Shown piece by piece: positions 1 to 7,352 of a DNA stretch of 64,000 bases. Origin of the DNA: Bacteroidota bacterium (GTDB lineage Bacteria > Bacteroidota > Bacteroidia > Bacteroidales > FEN-979); contig JAPLDF010000015.1 in the NCBI GenBank assembly GCA_026391835.1, positions 62,001 to 126,000 of the forward strand, in the 5' to 3' direction. Position numbers and translations under genes: made by a program. Each line of letters opens with the position of its first letter. Within the stretch, counting starts at the first letter, position 1. The notes under the pieces are model-generated. The model was not told the DNA's origin, made no database searches, and saw only the letters and a program-made list of their open reading frames with translations.

Positions 1-65
1 TATACCTGCTGAAATTCAATGGTGGAAACATCCACTATGCCAAAAAACTTTCTGTCTGCAGGTAA
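1..65 (+). CDS. 3' end of a T9SS cargo protein (partial)
   Basis: Reading frame 3 is open from the window edge to a TAA at 63-65 and encodes a C-terminal tail with YLLKFNGG and AKKLSV. This is the last beta-strand of a T9SS type A sorting domain, the signal that sends secreted proteins through the type IX system. The tail closely resembles the C-terminus of the next gene (YLLNFNGP and TKKLAV), so the two may be tandem paralogues. Everything upstream lies outside the window, so the passenger domain is unknown. Confidence 0.7.
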   Translation, partial: YLLKFNGGNIHYAKKLSVCR

Positions 66-66
66 T

Positions 67-147
67 CTGTGCCTTCTCTGTGAATCTCTGGGTAATTTTG
101 TTACACGGAGAACCACGAAGAAGACACGGAGGGCCACAGAGAAGATT
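67..147. repeat. Dispersed intergenic repeat, family A, copy 1
   Basis: This stretch carries the words CTCTGTGAATCTCTGGGTAA, TTACACGGAG and CCACAGAGAAG. It is a diverged copy of elements at 17442-17516 and 44584-44676, which share TTACACGGAG, TTCACGGAGATCT and ACCACAGAGAGA in the same order. It lies between two T9SS genes and covers the region just upstream of the second. The open frame that runs through it upstream of position 179 is unlikely to be translated. Confidence 0.6.
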
Positions 148-178
148 TATAGATGAGACTAACATAAAACAAATCCGA

Positions 179-2296
179 ATGAAGCACTCCTTATCGTTCA
201 CATGTATTTTCCTGATGATCCTGATGGTCCAGTCAGTTCAAGAGCTCAATGGTCAAACCTTCAAGGCCGTTGACGATACCATCGACATGGTCCCCGGTTT
301 TACAAAAACGGTCAACCTGCTGGCCAACGACACCATCTCTGCCGGTGATTCCGTCCGTATAACCGGCGGGCTGGGGGCAGGAAGCGGGAAGGTGATCTCA
401 ACCTGGCACTACCTGGGGATGTTCACCTACCTCGTCCCCAAACGTGGTGTCGGCAACCTGGTTATCGGGACATACACGCTGATCAATGTATCTTCTTCGC
501 AGGTCTCAACAGCCAGGATGATTTTCAGGATCAGGGACAAAAGCTATGATACACTCCAGGTCAATGACCTGGCAGCAATCTTTACCGCCTCGGGGCTTCA
601 CTTTTGCATGCAGGCCAACGCCTCCTCCCCACAGGGATTTTTTGCCCCGAAAGGCTCGAACAAGTGCACCATGTATGGCAATGCCCTGTGGATAGGCGGG
701 CTTGATGAGAACGACACCCTCCATCTCGCGGCCGAACGATACCGCCAGGGCCCTTTGCTGGCGTCGGCCGGAACCCGTCCCGATTATTATGCCGGGCCGG
801 TGATGGACTCCGCCGCTTATTCAGTATACACCGACACCACCTGGAACTATGTGTGGAACCTGGGGAAGACCGACATCTTGTACCACAAAAACCACTGGAA
901 AGATGCCGGTTACACGCCCATCCATGACATTCTCACCTGGCCGGGCAATGGCGATGTTTCGCTGGGCCAGGCCGGTAAACTCGCACCATTTCATGATGCA
1001 AACGGCGATGGCATCTACAACCCCTTTGAAGGTGATTGCCCTGCGATCCGGGGCGACCAGGCGCTGTTTTTCATCTTCAACGATGACCGCGGGGCACACC
1101 AGGAGTCGTTGGGGAACAAGCTGAAGGCAGAGGTTCATGGCATGGCTTACGCCTTCGATCTTCCGGGAGATTCGGCCTTCAGCAAGACAATTTTCCTGAA
1201 TTACCAGGTCTTCAACAGGTCGACCCGCACATTTCACGAAGCGTACCTGGGTACCTTTACCGACATCGACCTTGGCAATCCCCTTGACGACTATGTGCAA
1301 TGCGATGTCGGGCGCGGCAGCATCATCGGGTACAACGGGAAAGCTGTTGACGGAAACGGCCAGGCCAATACTTATGGGGCACACCCGCCGGTCCAGTCGG
1401 TCACCATCCTTGCCGGGGCGCGGATGGAGCCTGCAGGAGCCGACCGGCCGCGGTATGACAACAATGGAAACCAGCTCTGCAACGAGAGCATCAACGGCAC
1501 TGGTTTTGGCGATGGCATTGCCGGTAACGAGCGCATGGGGATGAGGTCAGCTTCATTTCCGATGAACGCTTATAATGGCTTTCCCGGTTACATGGATCAA
1601 CCCGAACTGGCGAACGAGTATTACAACTATATGAAAAATATATGGATGGATGATACCCGGATGATTTATGGCGGGAACGGCCACGCAACCACCGGCGGTT
1701 ACGGACCTGAAGCTGTTTTTATGTTTCCGGGTGAATCGGATACACTCAACTGGGGCTGCGGCTGCCAGGATCCCAACGGGCCGGCCGACTGGTCGGAACT
1801 GACTGCAAAAAACCTGCCGCACGATGTCTCAGGGATCGGGGTGACGGGCCCTTTCACGTTCCATCCCGGTGACATGCAGGAGCTTGACATCGCATTTGTA
1901 TGGGCGCGGGATTACACAAGCCCGGATACACTTGCATCTGTCGCGAAACTCCGCACCATGATCGATACGGTGAGAAAAGCATTCTTGACTAACAGGCTGC
2001 CGGGCGGGGGCTCTTTTCTTGGAGTTACAGAACAGCCCGCACCTCCCGTTACAACATGCATCATCTATCCGAACCCGGCCACATCTGCGGCAACCATCGA
2101 TTTCGGAGCCCCGCTGAAAGAACACGCCGGCGTTGATATTTTCAATTCTGCCGGGAAGTTAACTGCACGGTATACCTGCCCGAAAGGCTTTGCAAAAAGC
2201 AGGATAGATGTTTCGGGTTACCCGGAAGGTTTGTACCTTTTAAATTTCAACGGACCCGGGATCCATTTCACAAAAAAACTTGCCGTGCTGAAGTAG
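179..2296 (+). CDS. Secreted T9SS cargo protein with cadherin/Ig-like N-terminal domain
   Basis: I start this at the ATG at 179 rather than the in-frame ATG at 80: the upstream stretch is repeat DNA, and 179 opens directly onto a signal peptide (MKHSLSF... with a hydrophobic core and cleavage near QELNGQTF). The 705-aa product begins with a bacterial cadherin-like/Ig module containing VDDTIDMVPG and LLANDT. A long exported region follows, with an acidic calcium-type loop DANGDGIYNPFEGD near residue 280. It ends in a T9SS type A sorting domain (IIYPNPATSAATIDF to KKLAVLK). The protein is presumably surface-attached or released. No catalytic motif was recognised, so its activity is unknown. Confidence 0.85.
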   Translation: MKHSLSFTCIFLMILMVQSVQELNGQTFKAVDDTIDMVPGFTKTVNLLANDTISAGDSVRITGGLGAGSGKVISTWHYLGMFTYLVPKRGVGNLVIGTYTLINVSSSQVSTARMIFRIRDKSYDTLQVNDLAAIFTASGLHFCMQANASSPQGFFAPKGSNKCTMYGNALWIGGLDENDTLHLAAERYRQGPLLASAGTRPDYYAGPVMDSAAYSVYTDTTWNYVWNLGKTDILYHKNHWKDAGYTPIHDILTWPGNGDVSLGQAGKLAPFHDANGDGIYNPFEGDCPAIRGDQALFFIFNDDRGAHQESLGNKLKAEVHGMAYAFDLPGDSAFSKTIFLNYQVFNRSTRTFHEAYLGTFTDIDLGNPLDDYVQCDVGRGSIIGYNGKAVDGNGQANTYGAHPPVQSVTILAGARMEPAGADRPRYDNNGNQLCNESINGTGFGDGIAGNERMGMRSASFPMNAYNGFPGYMDQPELANEYYNYMKNIWMDDTRMIYGGNGHATTGGYGPEAVFMFPGESDTLNWGCGCQDPNGPADWSELTAKNLPHDVSGIGVTGPFTFHPGDMQELDIAFVWARDYTSPDTLASVAKLRTMIDTVRKAFLTNRLPGGGSFLGVTEQPAPPVTTCIIYPNPATSAATIDFGAPLKEHAGVDIFNSAGKLTARYTCPKGFAKSRIDVSGYPEGLYLLNFNGPGIHFTKKLAVLK

Positions 2297-2347
2297 GCCC
2301 GGATCAAACCTGGAAGGTTTCGCGTAGCAGGAGTCAATTGAAATGGG

Positions 2348-4687
2348 CTACCGGACGATGAAAGTCCGGGCGACGATACCGGATTTTGTTTCCACCCTCA
2401 GGTAATAGATTCCCTTTGAATACCGGGAGACATCAACCTGCCTGGAGACCGCACCTTCCTTAGGTTCAATTGTTTCCGAAAATAGTCTCTCATCAAGAGA
2501 ATTGGAAATAACGACGGTCAATACCTGATCGTTAACTCCAGAAATGTCGATGGAAAGCCTGCCGTGGACCGGATTCGGATGCAACCGCACCATGAACGGG
2601 GTGTTTGGGAGATCATCCAACCCGGCACATTGATCAATGACAATTTTCCGTGTGGCAGATGCCGGCAAACACAGGGCTGCCGGGTAAGCGGTAAGTGTGA
2701 GAACCAGGCTGTCCGACACTTTATCACCGGGGCCAGGGCGATACATGGTGTTGAGTGCTTCGGGCTGCGTAAAATAGCCGTCTCCCGAAGAAAACCACCT
2801 TACTGCATTGCAATTTGTTGCGGTGCCGGCAAGCGGAAGCCCTGCAATATACCTGCAGATGGTTGTATCATTGCCGGCCATGGCCGACGGCAAAGGTATT
2901 ACAGGCACCACCACTGAATCTGTTTTCACCTGTGATCCGGAAACGACCCGGACGATGTATGTTGCCGGGTTTACGGCCGTTATCAGCGGACTTTTCTGAT
3001 CGGAAGTAAAGCCGGGCGGATCAGAGGTCCATGAATAGGTACAACTCCCAGATCCTCCAGGCACATCCACATCCAGCATGGCTGTTCCTCCCGGGCAAAT
3101 TTCCGGGGGCGTTGCTGTTGCCTGGATATCCAGTATGCTGGCAAAGGAGAAGGATGCGATCCGCGTACTCCATCCATCGTTGGAGGTGGTGGCATAATAC
3201 TCCTGGGTATACCAGAAGGTGGAGGGTTCGACGGGATCGGAAACCATTGAACTGTAGTCGCCCCACCGGTTTTGCCCGCTCCACGACCCGGTCTGACAGC
3301 CTCCCCCGCCGACGATGCCGGTTTCGTGGATGGTCATCTGCCCGGGCGGGTCATGGTTCATCCGGCCGGTGAAGCGGACCGAGGGGTAGACGGATCTTGC
3401 CGATACCGAATATCCCAGTGCAATATTCCCGGCAGAGTCCATCGCGATGCTGCCCATCCACCTGCACAGGGTATCGGGAGCATAGGTTGATTGCTGGTTA
3501 ACGAACCAGCTGCCGTTTGTTTTCCGCAGCTCATACCAGCGAATGCCCGCATACGAAGCAACACCCACGGTGTGATTCACCACCATGGCCTGGTAGTCTT
3601 TGAACCTCCTGTATTGCAGCCGGCACATCAGCCTTCCGTCGAGTGAACTTAAAAGCTTGTCAGACCCTTTTTGAGGGATCCCTCCCTCGACGACATTTGC
3701 ATACGGACTGATGGGCAAATTCAGGGGATTCCCGAAGGTGGAAGCGGAAGGGTTTGCCCAGTCGGCATGAAACTCCCGTAGAACAAAGAAACCATTCGTT
3801 GTATAACCAAAATAGTTCGGGGTGCCTGTTGGCGGAAAGGGGCCGTCGCAGTCGGCTGGCAGGAAAGTATATGGGCTTTCAGCGGCTGAAAGCGAAAACT
3901 GTATGGTTGCCGGTGCCGGATCACCGCTGATCATGGCATTCCGGTCAAAAGCAACAGCCGTCACACCGTCACGCTGGAGTGTTTGAGCCTTCAGCCGTGT
4001 ACACGACATGTAATAGCCATCGGGCCAGATCCCGAACTTGGGGTAATCGGGGATGTCGCCGAAAGCGAATTCCCAGCGGTACCAGGCGCCCAGCGGATCG
4101 GGCGTTTGCGACACGGCAACCATTTCATAGAACGGTCCGAGCGGGAACGTTGGAAACGAGAACTGGCTGATCAGCCAGCGGTCGGCCACCTCATCATACA
4201 TCACGATCCCGTCGCCCCAGTTGGAATTGTTTGGCATTCCCTCCCATATCGAACTCGTATTGAAAGGGCCTGCAAGCTTTACACCTGTTTTATCATAGAT
4301 GGCAAAGGAGAGGTTCACCAGCTGGACATAGTGGCCAGGTCCGGCATCCCCGTATGTATCCGGGGGGGAAGCATGATTCACGTTGCCAAGCCCGTCGAAA
4401 TTCCGAAGCATGGTATCCGGGAAAACATGCCCGTTCTGAAACTGGATAACGGTATCCGGGTTCAGGCTTCCGGGGGTGTTTGCCGGCACTTCGCTGATAA
4501 AATTCGGCACAACACCATCTTTCCAGCTGCAGTCAATCTTTTCCGAAGGCTGCAACAGCAGGTTCCGCAGGGGCGGTGAAACATCAAAATAGACCGCTTT
4601 CCCGGGCACAGGAAGCAAGGGCTCCTGCGCGAAGACAGAAGCGGCAAACCCCGTTACAAAAACAACGATAAAATCATGCCATTTCAT
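2348..4687 (-). CDS. Secreted T9SS cargo protein with Ig/PKD-like domain
   Basis: The 779-aa product starts at the ATG whose complement ends at 4687; the frame extends two codons further only through a TTG. It opens with a clear signal peptide (WHDFIVVFVTGFAASVFA). Residues 40-510 are an exported region rich in Trp, Gly and Asp that I cannot assign. An Ig/PKD-like module follows (YSWTSDPPGFTS), closely resembling the tandem Ig repeats of the T9SS protein at 15424-17232. The C-terminus is a T9SS sorting domain (VRLHPNPVHGRLSID to ARTFIVR). It lies 13 bp downstream of the FNR-like regulator on the same strand, so read-through is possible, but a functional link is not implied. Confidence 0.85.
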   Translation of the reverse strand: MKWHDFIVVFVTGFAASVFAQEPLLPVPGKAVYFDVSPPLRNLLLQPSEKIDCSWKDGVVPNFISEVPANTPGSLNPDTVIQFQNGHVFPDTMLRNFDGLGNVNHASPPDTYGDAGPGHYVQLVNLSFAIYDKTGVKLAGPFNTSSIWEGMPNNSNWGDGIVMYDEVADRWLISQFSFPTFPLGPFYEMVAVSQTPDPLGAWYRWEFAFGDIPDYPKFGIWPDGYYMSCTRLKAQTLQRDGVTAVAFDRNAMISGDPAPATIQFSLSAAESPYTFLPADCDGPFPPTGTPNYFGYTTNGFFVLREFHADWANPSASTFGNPLNLPISPYANVVEGGIPQKGSDKLLSSLDGRLMCRLQYRRFKDYQAMVVNHTVGVASYAGIRWYELRKTNGSWFVNQQSTYAPDTLCRWMGSIAMDSAGNIALGYSVSARSVYPSVRFTGRMNHDPPGQMTIHETGIVGGGGCQTGSWSGQNRWGDYSSMVSDPVEPSTFWYTQEYYATTSNDGWSTRIASFSFASILDIQATATPPEICPGGTAMLDVDVPGGSGSCTYSWTSDPPGFTSDQKSPLITAVNPATYIVRVVSGSQVKTDSVVVPVIPLPSAMAGNDTTICRYIAGLPLAGTATNCNAVRWFSSGDGYFTQPEALNTMYRPGPGDKVSDSLVLTLTAYPAALCLPASATRKIVIDQCAGLDDLPNTPFMVRLHPNPVHGRLSIDISGVNDQVLTVVISNSLDERLFSETIEPKEGAVSRQVDVSRYSKGIYYLRVETKSGIVARTFIVR

Positions 4688-4700
4688 GATCAATTCATGG

Positions 4701-5429
4701 TTACCCCGTGCGGCTGATCTTTTCGAGCATCCCCATGTTCTGTATGGTAATCGTCCGCCCGTGAATGCTTAACAAACCCTCCTGCTGGAATTTTAAGAGA
4801 ACCCGGGTGGCGCTTTCGCGCGAAACACCGATCAGGTCGGCAAATTCCTGCCTCGTAAACGGCAATTCAAATGATTCCTGTTCAAAAATGATCCTGGTAA
4901 AATAGAGAATCGCATCGGCCACCCGGCCATAGATCTTTTTCTGTGACTGGCTCATGAACCGATGGAAATTATTAAGGCTGTCGCGGCTCACGGAGACAAG
5001 AATTTCGTAGGCAAAATTCCCGTTTTCCCTCACCAGCCGGTTGAAAATATTGATGTCGATATAACAAACCTTTACATCGGTAAGCGCTGCATACGAATAG
5101 TGGTTTACCCGGTCGCCAAAAAGTGACTGAAGCCCGAGGTAGGTATATTTCTTTACGATCTGCAGGATCTGTTCCCGGTCGCCCGGATTGACGACAAATT
5201 CTTTGACCAGTCCCGATTTTAAATAGATGATGTTGGAGGTCATCGAACCAGCCTGGACAAGGATATCCCCCTTTCTGAACGACGTTTCCTTGCTGTTCTG
5301 ACTGATCTGCTCCAGTTCTTCGGGGCGAAGAATGGCAGCCGCACAGCTTTTGTCCTTACAATCGCTGCACGTGTTGAATGTTTTACTGAAATCTGAAATC
5401 ACCTGGTTATATATTGATCGAACCTGCAA
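4701..5429 (-). CDS. Crp/FNR-family transcriptional regulator with FNR-like cysteines
   Basis: A 242-aa regulator with an N-terminal cyclic-nucleotide-binding-type beta-roll (about residues 45-135) and a C-terminal Crp-type winged helix (recognition region GVSRESATRVLLKFQQEGLL). The N-terminus carries C21, C24 and C29 (CSDCKDKSC), and a fourth cysteine sits in TDVKVCYIDINIF at 122. E. coli FNR binds its oxygen-sensing 4Fe-4S cluster with C20, C23, C29 and C122, the last in an equivalent beta-roll strand. I infer an Fe-S oxygen sensor. The frame has no ATG before the cysteines, so translation probably begins at TTG (5429) or GTG nine codons later; absolute numbering depends on this. Its position by the Mo/S island suggests it controls anaerobic respiration there. 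Confidence 0.85.
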   Translation of the reverse strand: MQVRSIYNQVISDFSKTFNTCSDCKDKSCAAAILRPEELEQISQNSKETSFRKGDILVQAGSMTSNIIYLKSGLVKEFVVNPGDREQILQIVKKYTYLGLQSLFGDRVNHYSYAALTDVKVCYIDINIFNRLVRENGNFAYEILVSVSRDSLNNFHRFMSQSQKKIYGRVADAILYFTRIIFEQESFELPFTRQEFADLIGVSRESATRVLLKFQQEGLLSIHGRTITIQNMGMLEKISRTG

Positions 5430-5524
5430 GAAAAACCTGCGTTAACCTGCTGATTTTTATCGCTGACCCGTAGGATTAATATCTAACTACAAAGTTGCAC
5501 AAAAACTTCGAACCGTGGGTGAAT

Positions 5525-6079
5525 TTATGCGGGTAGAAGATGCCATTTGTTTTCTGTGAAGAGGATCCTGTCAATAATTCCTGGCGTAGAAAACAATTTT
5601 GCAGGAATTACCAGGTCTGACAGTCGCATGGATGTCAATTTGTGCGCCGGGAGGTTATCGTCCGGGTGGGAGATAAAGATTGAGATGCCGGGTTCGCAGA
5701 GGTTGCCAAGGGCACCCGATTCACAAATCACCGGGCGGTTCATGGGATTGCAAACTGCCATAAAGACCTCTATCGCTTCGGCCAGGTGCACGTCACCGGT
5801 TTCCATGAAAAATGACAACAACGCACCGGCTTCAAGAAATTGACCGCTGTTCTTGTGGTGTGGTGCCAAATCCCGGAAAATCCTGAAGCCTTCACCTTCT
5901 GCCACGAGCGTGGTGTTTCCAAGTGAATCGTGCACATGCGGCGATATTTTCAGGGCCAGGAGCGGAAACTTTTCTGAAAATGACCGGATCACGGCAGTGG
6001 CCATAAATGTTTTTCCAACCTTTTTACCGGAACCGGATATGATGACAAAGTGAGGGAGCGGCTTTCGGAGTATTGGCAT
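5525..6079 (-). CDS. MobB-like P-loop NTPase
   Basis: The 184-aa protein begins with a beta-strand and Walker A loop GSGKKVGKT (residues 16-24), the pattern and placement seen in MobB and related dethiobiotin-synthase-fold proteins. It is near MobB size. MobB binds GTP and assists MobA in attaching GMP to molybdopterin. The link to molybdenum is supported by ModE-like, MobA and molybdo-oxidoreductase genes within 8 kb. The body is diverged enough that another P-loop role cannot be excluded. It sits 7 bp after the TauE/SafE gene stop, so the two are probably co-transcribed. Confidence 0.6.
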   Translation of the reverse strand: MPILRKPLPHFVIISGSGKKVGKTFMATAVIRSFSEKFPLLALKISPHVHDSLGNTTLVAEGEGFRIFRDLAPHHKNSGQFLEAGALLSFFMETGDVHLAEAIEVFMAVCNPMNRPVICESGALGNLCEPGISIFISHPDDNLPAHKLTSMRLSDLVIPAKLFSTPGIIDRILFTENKWHLLPA

Positions 6080-6086
6080 ATAAATA

Positions 6087-6818
6087 TCAGGGAATGAGCA
6101 GCTTAAAACAGGCGAACAGCAATACGATTGCCAGTGATATTTTAAAATACCTGACGGGAAGGAACTTCATGGCAGTGGACGATCCAAGCAGCCCGCCGCC
6201 GATGACAACGACAATCCAGTAAATGAAATGCGGAGGCAGGACAATACCGGTGAAGCCTAGTCCGAACAATCCCGCAAGGGAGTTGCACAGGATGAACAGT
6301 GAGGAATATACGCCGGTCTCCTTCACATGCGACCATTTCATCAGGATAAATATCGGGCTGAGGAGAATCCCCCCGCCGATGCCAATCATCCCGGAAAGCA
6401 GCCCCAGTATTGAACCAATCACAACCGATACGAAAATCCGCGGGGGAGGTTTTATCTCATGTTCGATCGATGGCCGGTACAATAACCGCAGCAATGCAAG
6501 CAACAACAGGATCCCCAGGATAAACTTGTAAGTCAATGGATTGATATGGATCATGGCCCCGATAAAAGCCAGCGGGATGGCCGGTACCAGGAATGGCAAA
6601 AAAAGACGCCAGCGGATTTTATACCCGCTGTGAAAACTGACAAACGCAATCCCTGCTACAAAAAGGTTCAGTACCAGCGCAGAACTCCTGAAAAAGACCG
6701 TGCTGACTGCAAAAATAGACATCACCGCAAGGTAGCCGCTTGCACCGCCATGGCCCACGATGGAATACATGAATGAGACGGCCAGCAGTGAACATAAAAA
6801 CAAAAGCGAAATATCCAT
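6087..6818 (-). CDS. TauE/SafE-family membrane transporter (sulfite/sulfur-compound exporter type)
   Basis: The 243-aa polytopic protein has seven to eight hydrophobic helices in two halves, each with the glycine-rich TauE/SafE signature: GHGGASGYLAV near residue 22 and GMIGIGGGILLSP near residue 143. Family members export or import sulfite, sulfoacetate or other small organosulfur anions across the inner membrane. The start is the ATG ending at 6818; the frame extends one codon further only through a TTG. It follows the ModE-like gene by 56 bp and precedes the MobB-like gene by 7 bp. The neighbourhood suggests a sulfur oxyanion substrate; the actual substrate is inferred. Confidence 0.85.
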   Translation of the reverse strand: MDISLLFLCSLLAVSFMYSIVGHGGASGYLAVMSIFAVSTVFFRSSALVLNLFVAGIAFVSFHSGYKIRWRLFLPFLVPAIPLAFIGAMIHINPLTYKFILGILLLLALLRLLYRPSIEHEIKPPPRIFVSVVIGSILGLLSGMIGIGGGILLSPIFILMKWSHVKETGVYSSLFILCNSLAGLFGLGFTGIVLPPHFIYWIVVVIGGGLLGSSTAMKFLPVRYFKISLAIVLLFACFKLLIP

Positions 6819-6874
6819 CAAAATATCGTTATTCCTTTTGATGAATAACGCGGCTAAATTAATAAAAAATAGTT

Positions 6875-7213
6875 TTAAAATACCGCAGATTGTTTTGTCA
6901 GAAATATCACAAACTGATGGGCAATTTTTTGGTATTTTTCAACGAATACACGACCTGTTTCAGTCAACATGGCACAACCGCCGCCCTTACCGCCCTGCCG
7001 CAACTCGACCAGCGGGGCAGGTGCCAGTTCGTTCATGGAGCGAACAGCATAGTAGGCCTTCCGGTACGACAACCCCATGGATGCGGCAGCTTGTCTTAGG
7101 GAACCAAGGCTTTCGATGTTTTCAAGGAGCTCAATCCTGCCTGATCCCAAAAAGTTCTCCCCGTCAATTTCGATCCAAAGCCTTCCGGCTGCCGTCAGTT
7201 TTTTTTCGTTCAT
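6875..7213 (-). CDS. modE: ModE-like winged-helix regulator (DNA-binding domain only)
   Basis: The 112-aa protein matches the N-terminal DNA-binding domain of ModE: a LysR-type winged helix with GSLRQAAASMGLSYRKAYYA (residues 36-55) and wing residues GGKGGGCAMLTETG. It lacks the C-terminal Mop molybdate-binding domains of E. coli ModE, as do many short homologues, so how it senses molybdate is open. It is divergent from the molybdoenzyme gene at 7353, with 139 bp between, so it likely acts on that shared control region. A TAGTTTTG -7 element lies about 25 bp upstream of its start. Confidence 0.8.
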   Translation of the reverse strand: MNEKKLTAAGRLWIEIDGENFLGSGRIELLENIESLGSLRQAAASMGLSYRKAYYAVRSMNELAPAPLVELRQGGKGGGCAMLTETGRVFVEKYQKIAHQFVIFLTKQSAVF

Positions 7214-7237
7214 TGAAAAAGGTGCTTGATATTTTTA

Positions 7238-7245
7238 CAAAACTA
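7238..7245 (-). promoter_or_regulatory. Candidate -7 element for the ModE-like gene
   Basis: On the minus strand this reads TAGTTTTG, matching the Bacteroidota -7 consensus TAnnTTTG, 25 bp before the ModE-like start codon. No good TTG is present at the -33 position, only a TGTG-containing stretch. Confidence 0.4.
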
Positions 7246-7265
7246 ACAATTATTTTTTATGCACA

Positions 7266-7292
7266 TTTGTTACATGGATGAAACTAGATTTG
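7266..7292 (+). promoter_or_regulatory. Candidate promoter for the molybdoenzyme operon
   Basis: TTTG at 7266-7269 and TAGATTTG at 7285-7292 are separated by 15 bp, slightly shorter than the usual 17-19 bp. This predicts a start of transcription near 7299 and a leader of about 50 nt. It lies between the divergent ModE-like and psrA-like genes, where a ModE operator would be expected. Confidence 0.4.
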
Positions 7293-7352
7293 TGTATTTG
7301 TCGCCTCGTCCCCTTGTCCCCTTATCCAAATAAAAGAATAAAATCAATCTGA

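Noticed and set aside
3983-4579. 198-codon plus-strand open frame
   Set aside because: It lies entirely antisense to the T9SS gene at 2348-4687 and shows no signal peptide or known motif.
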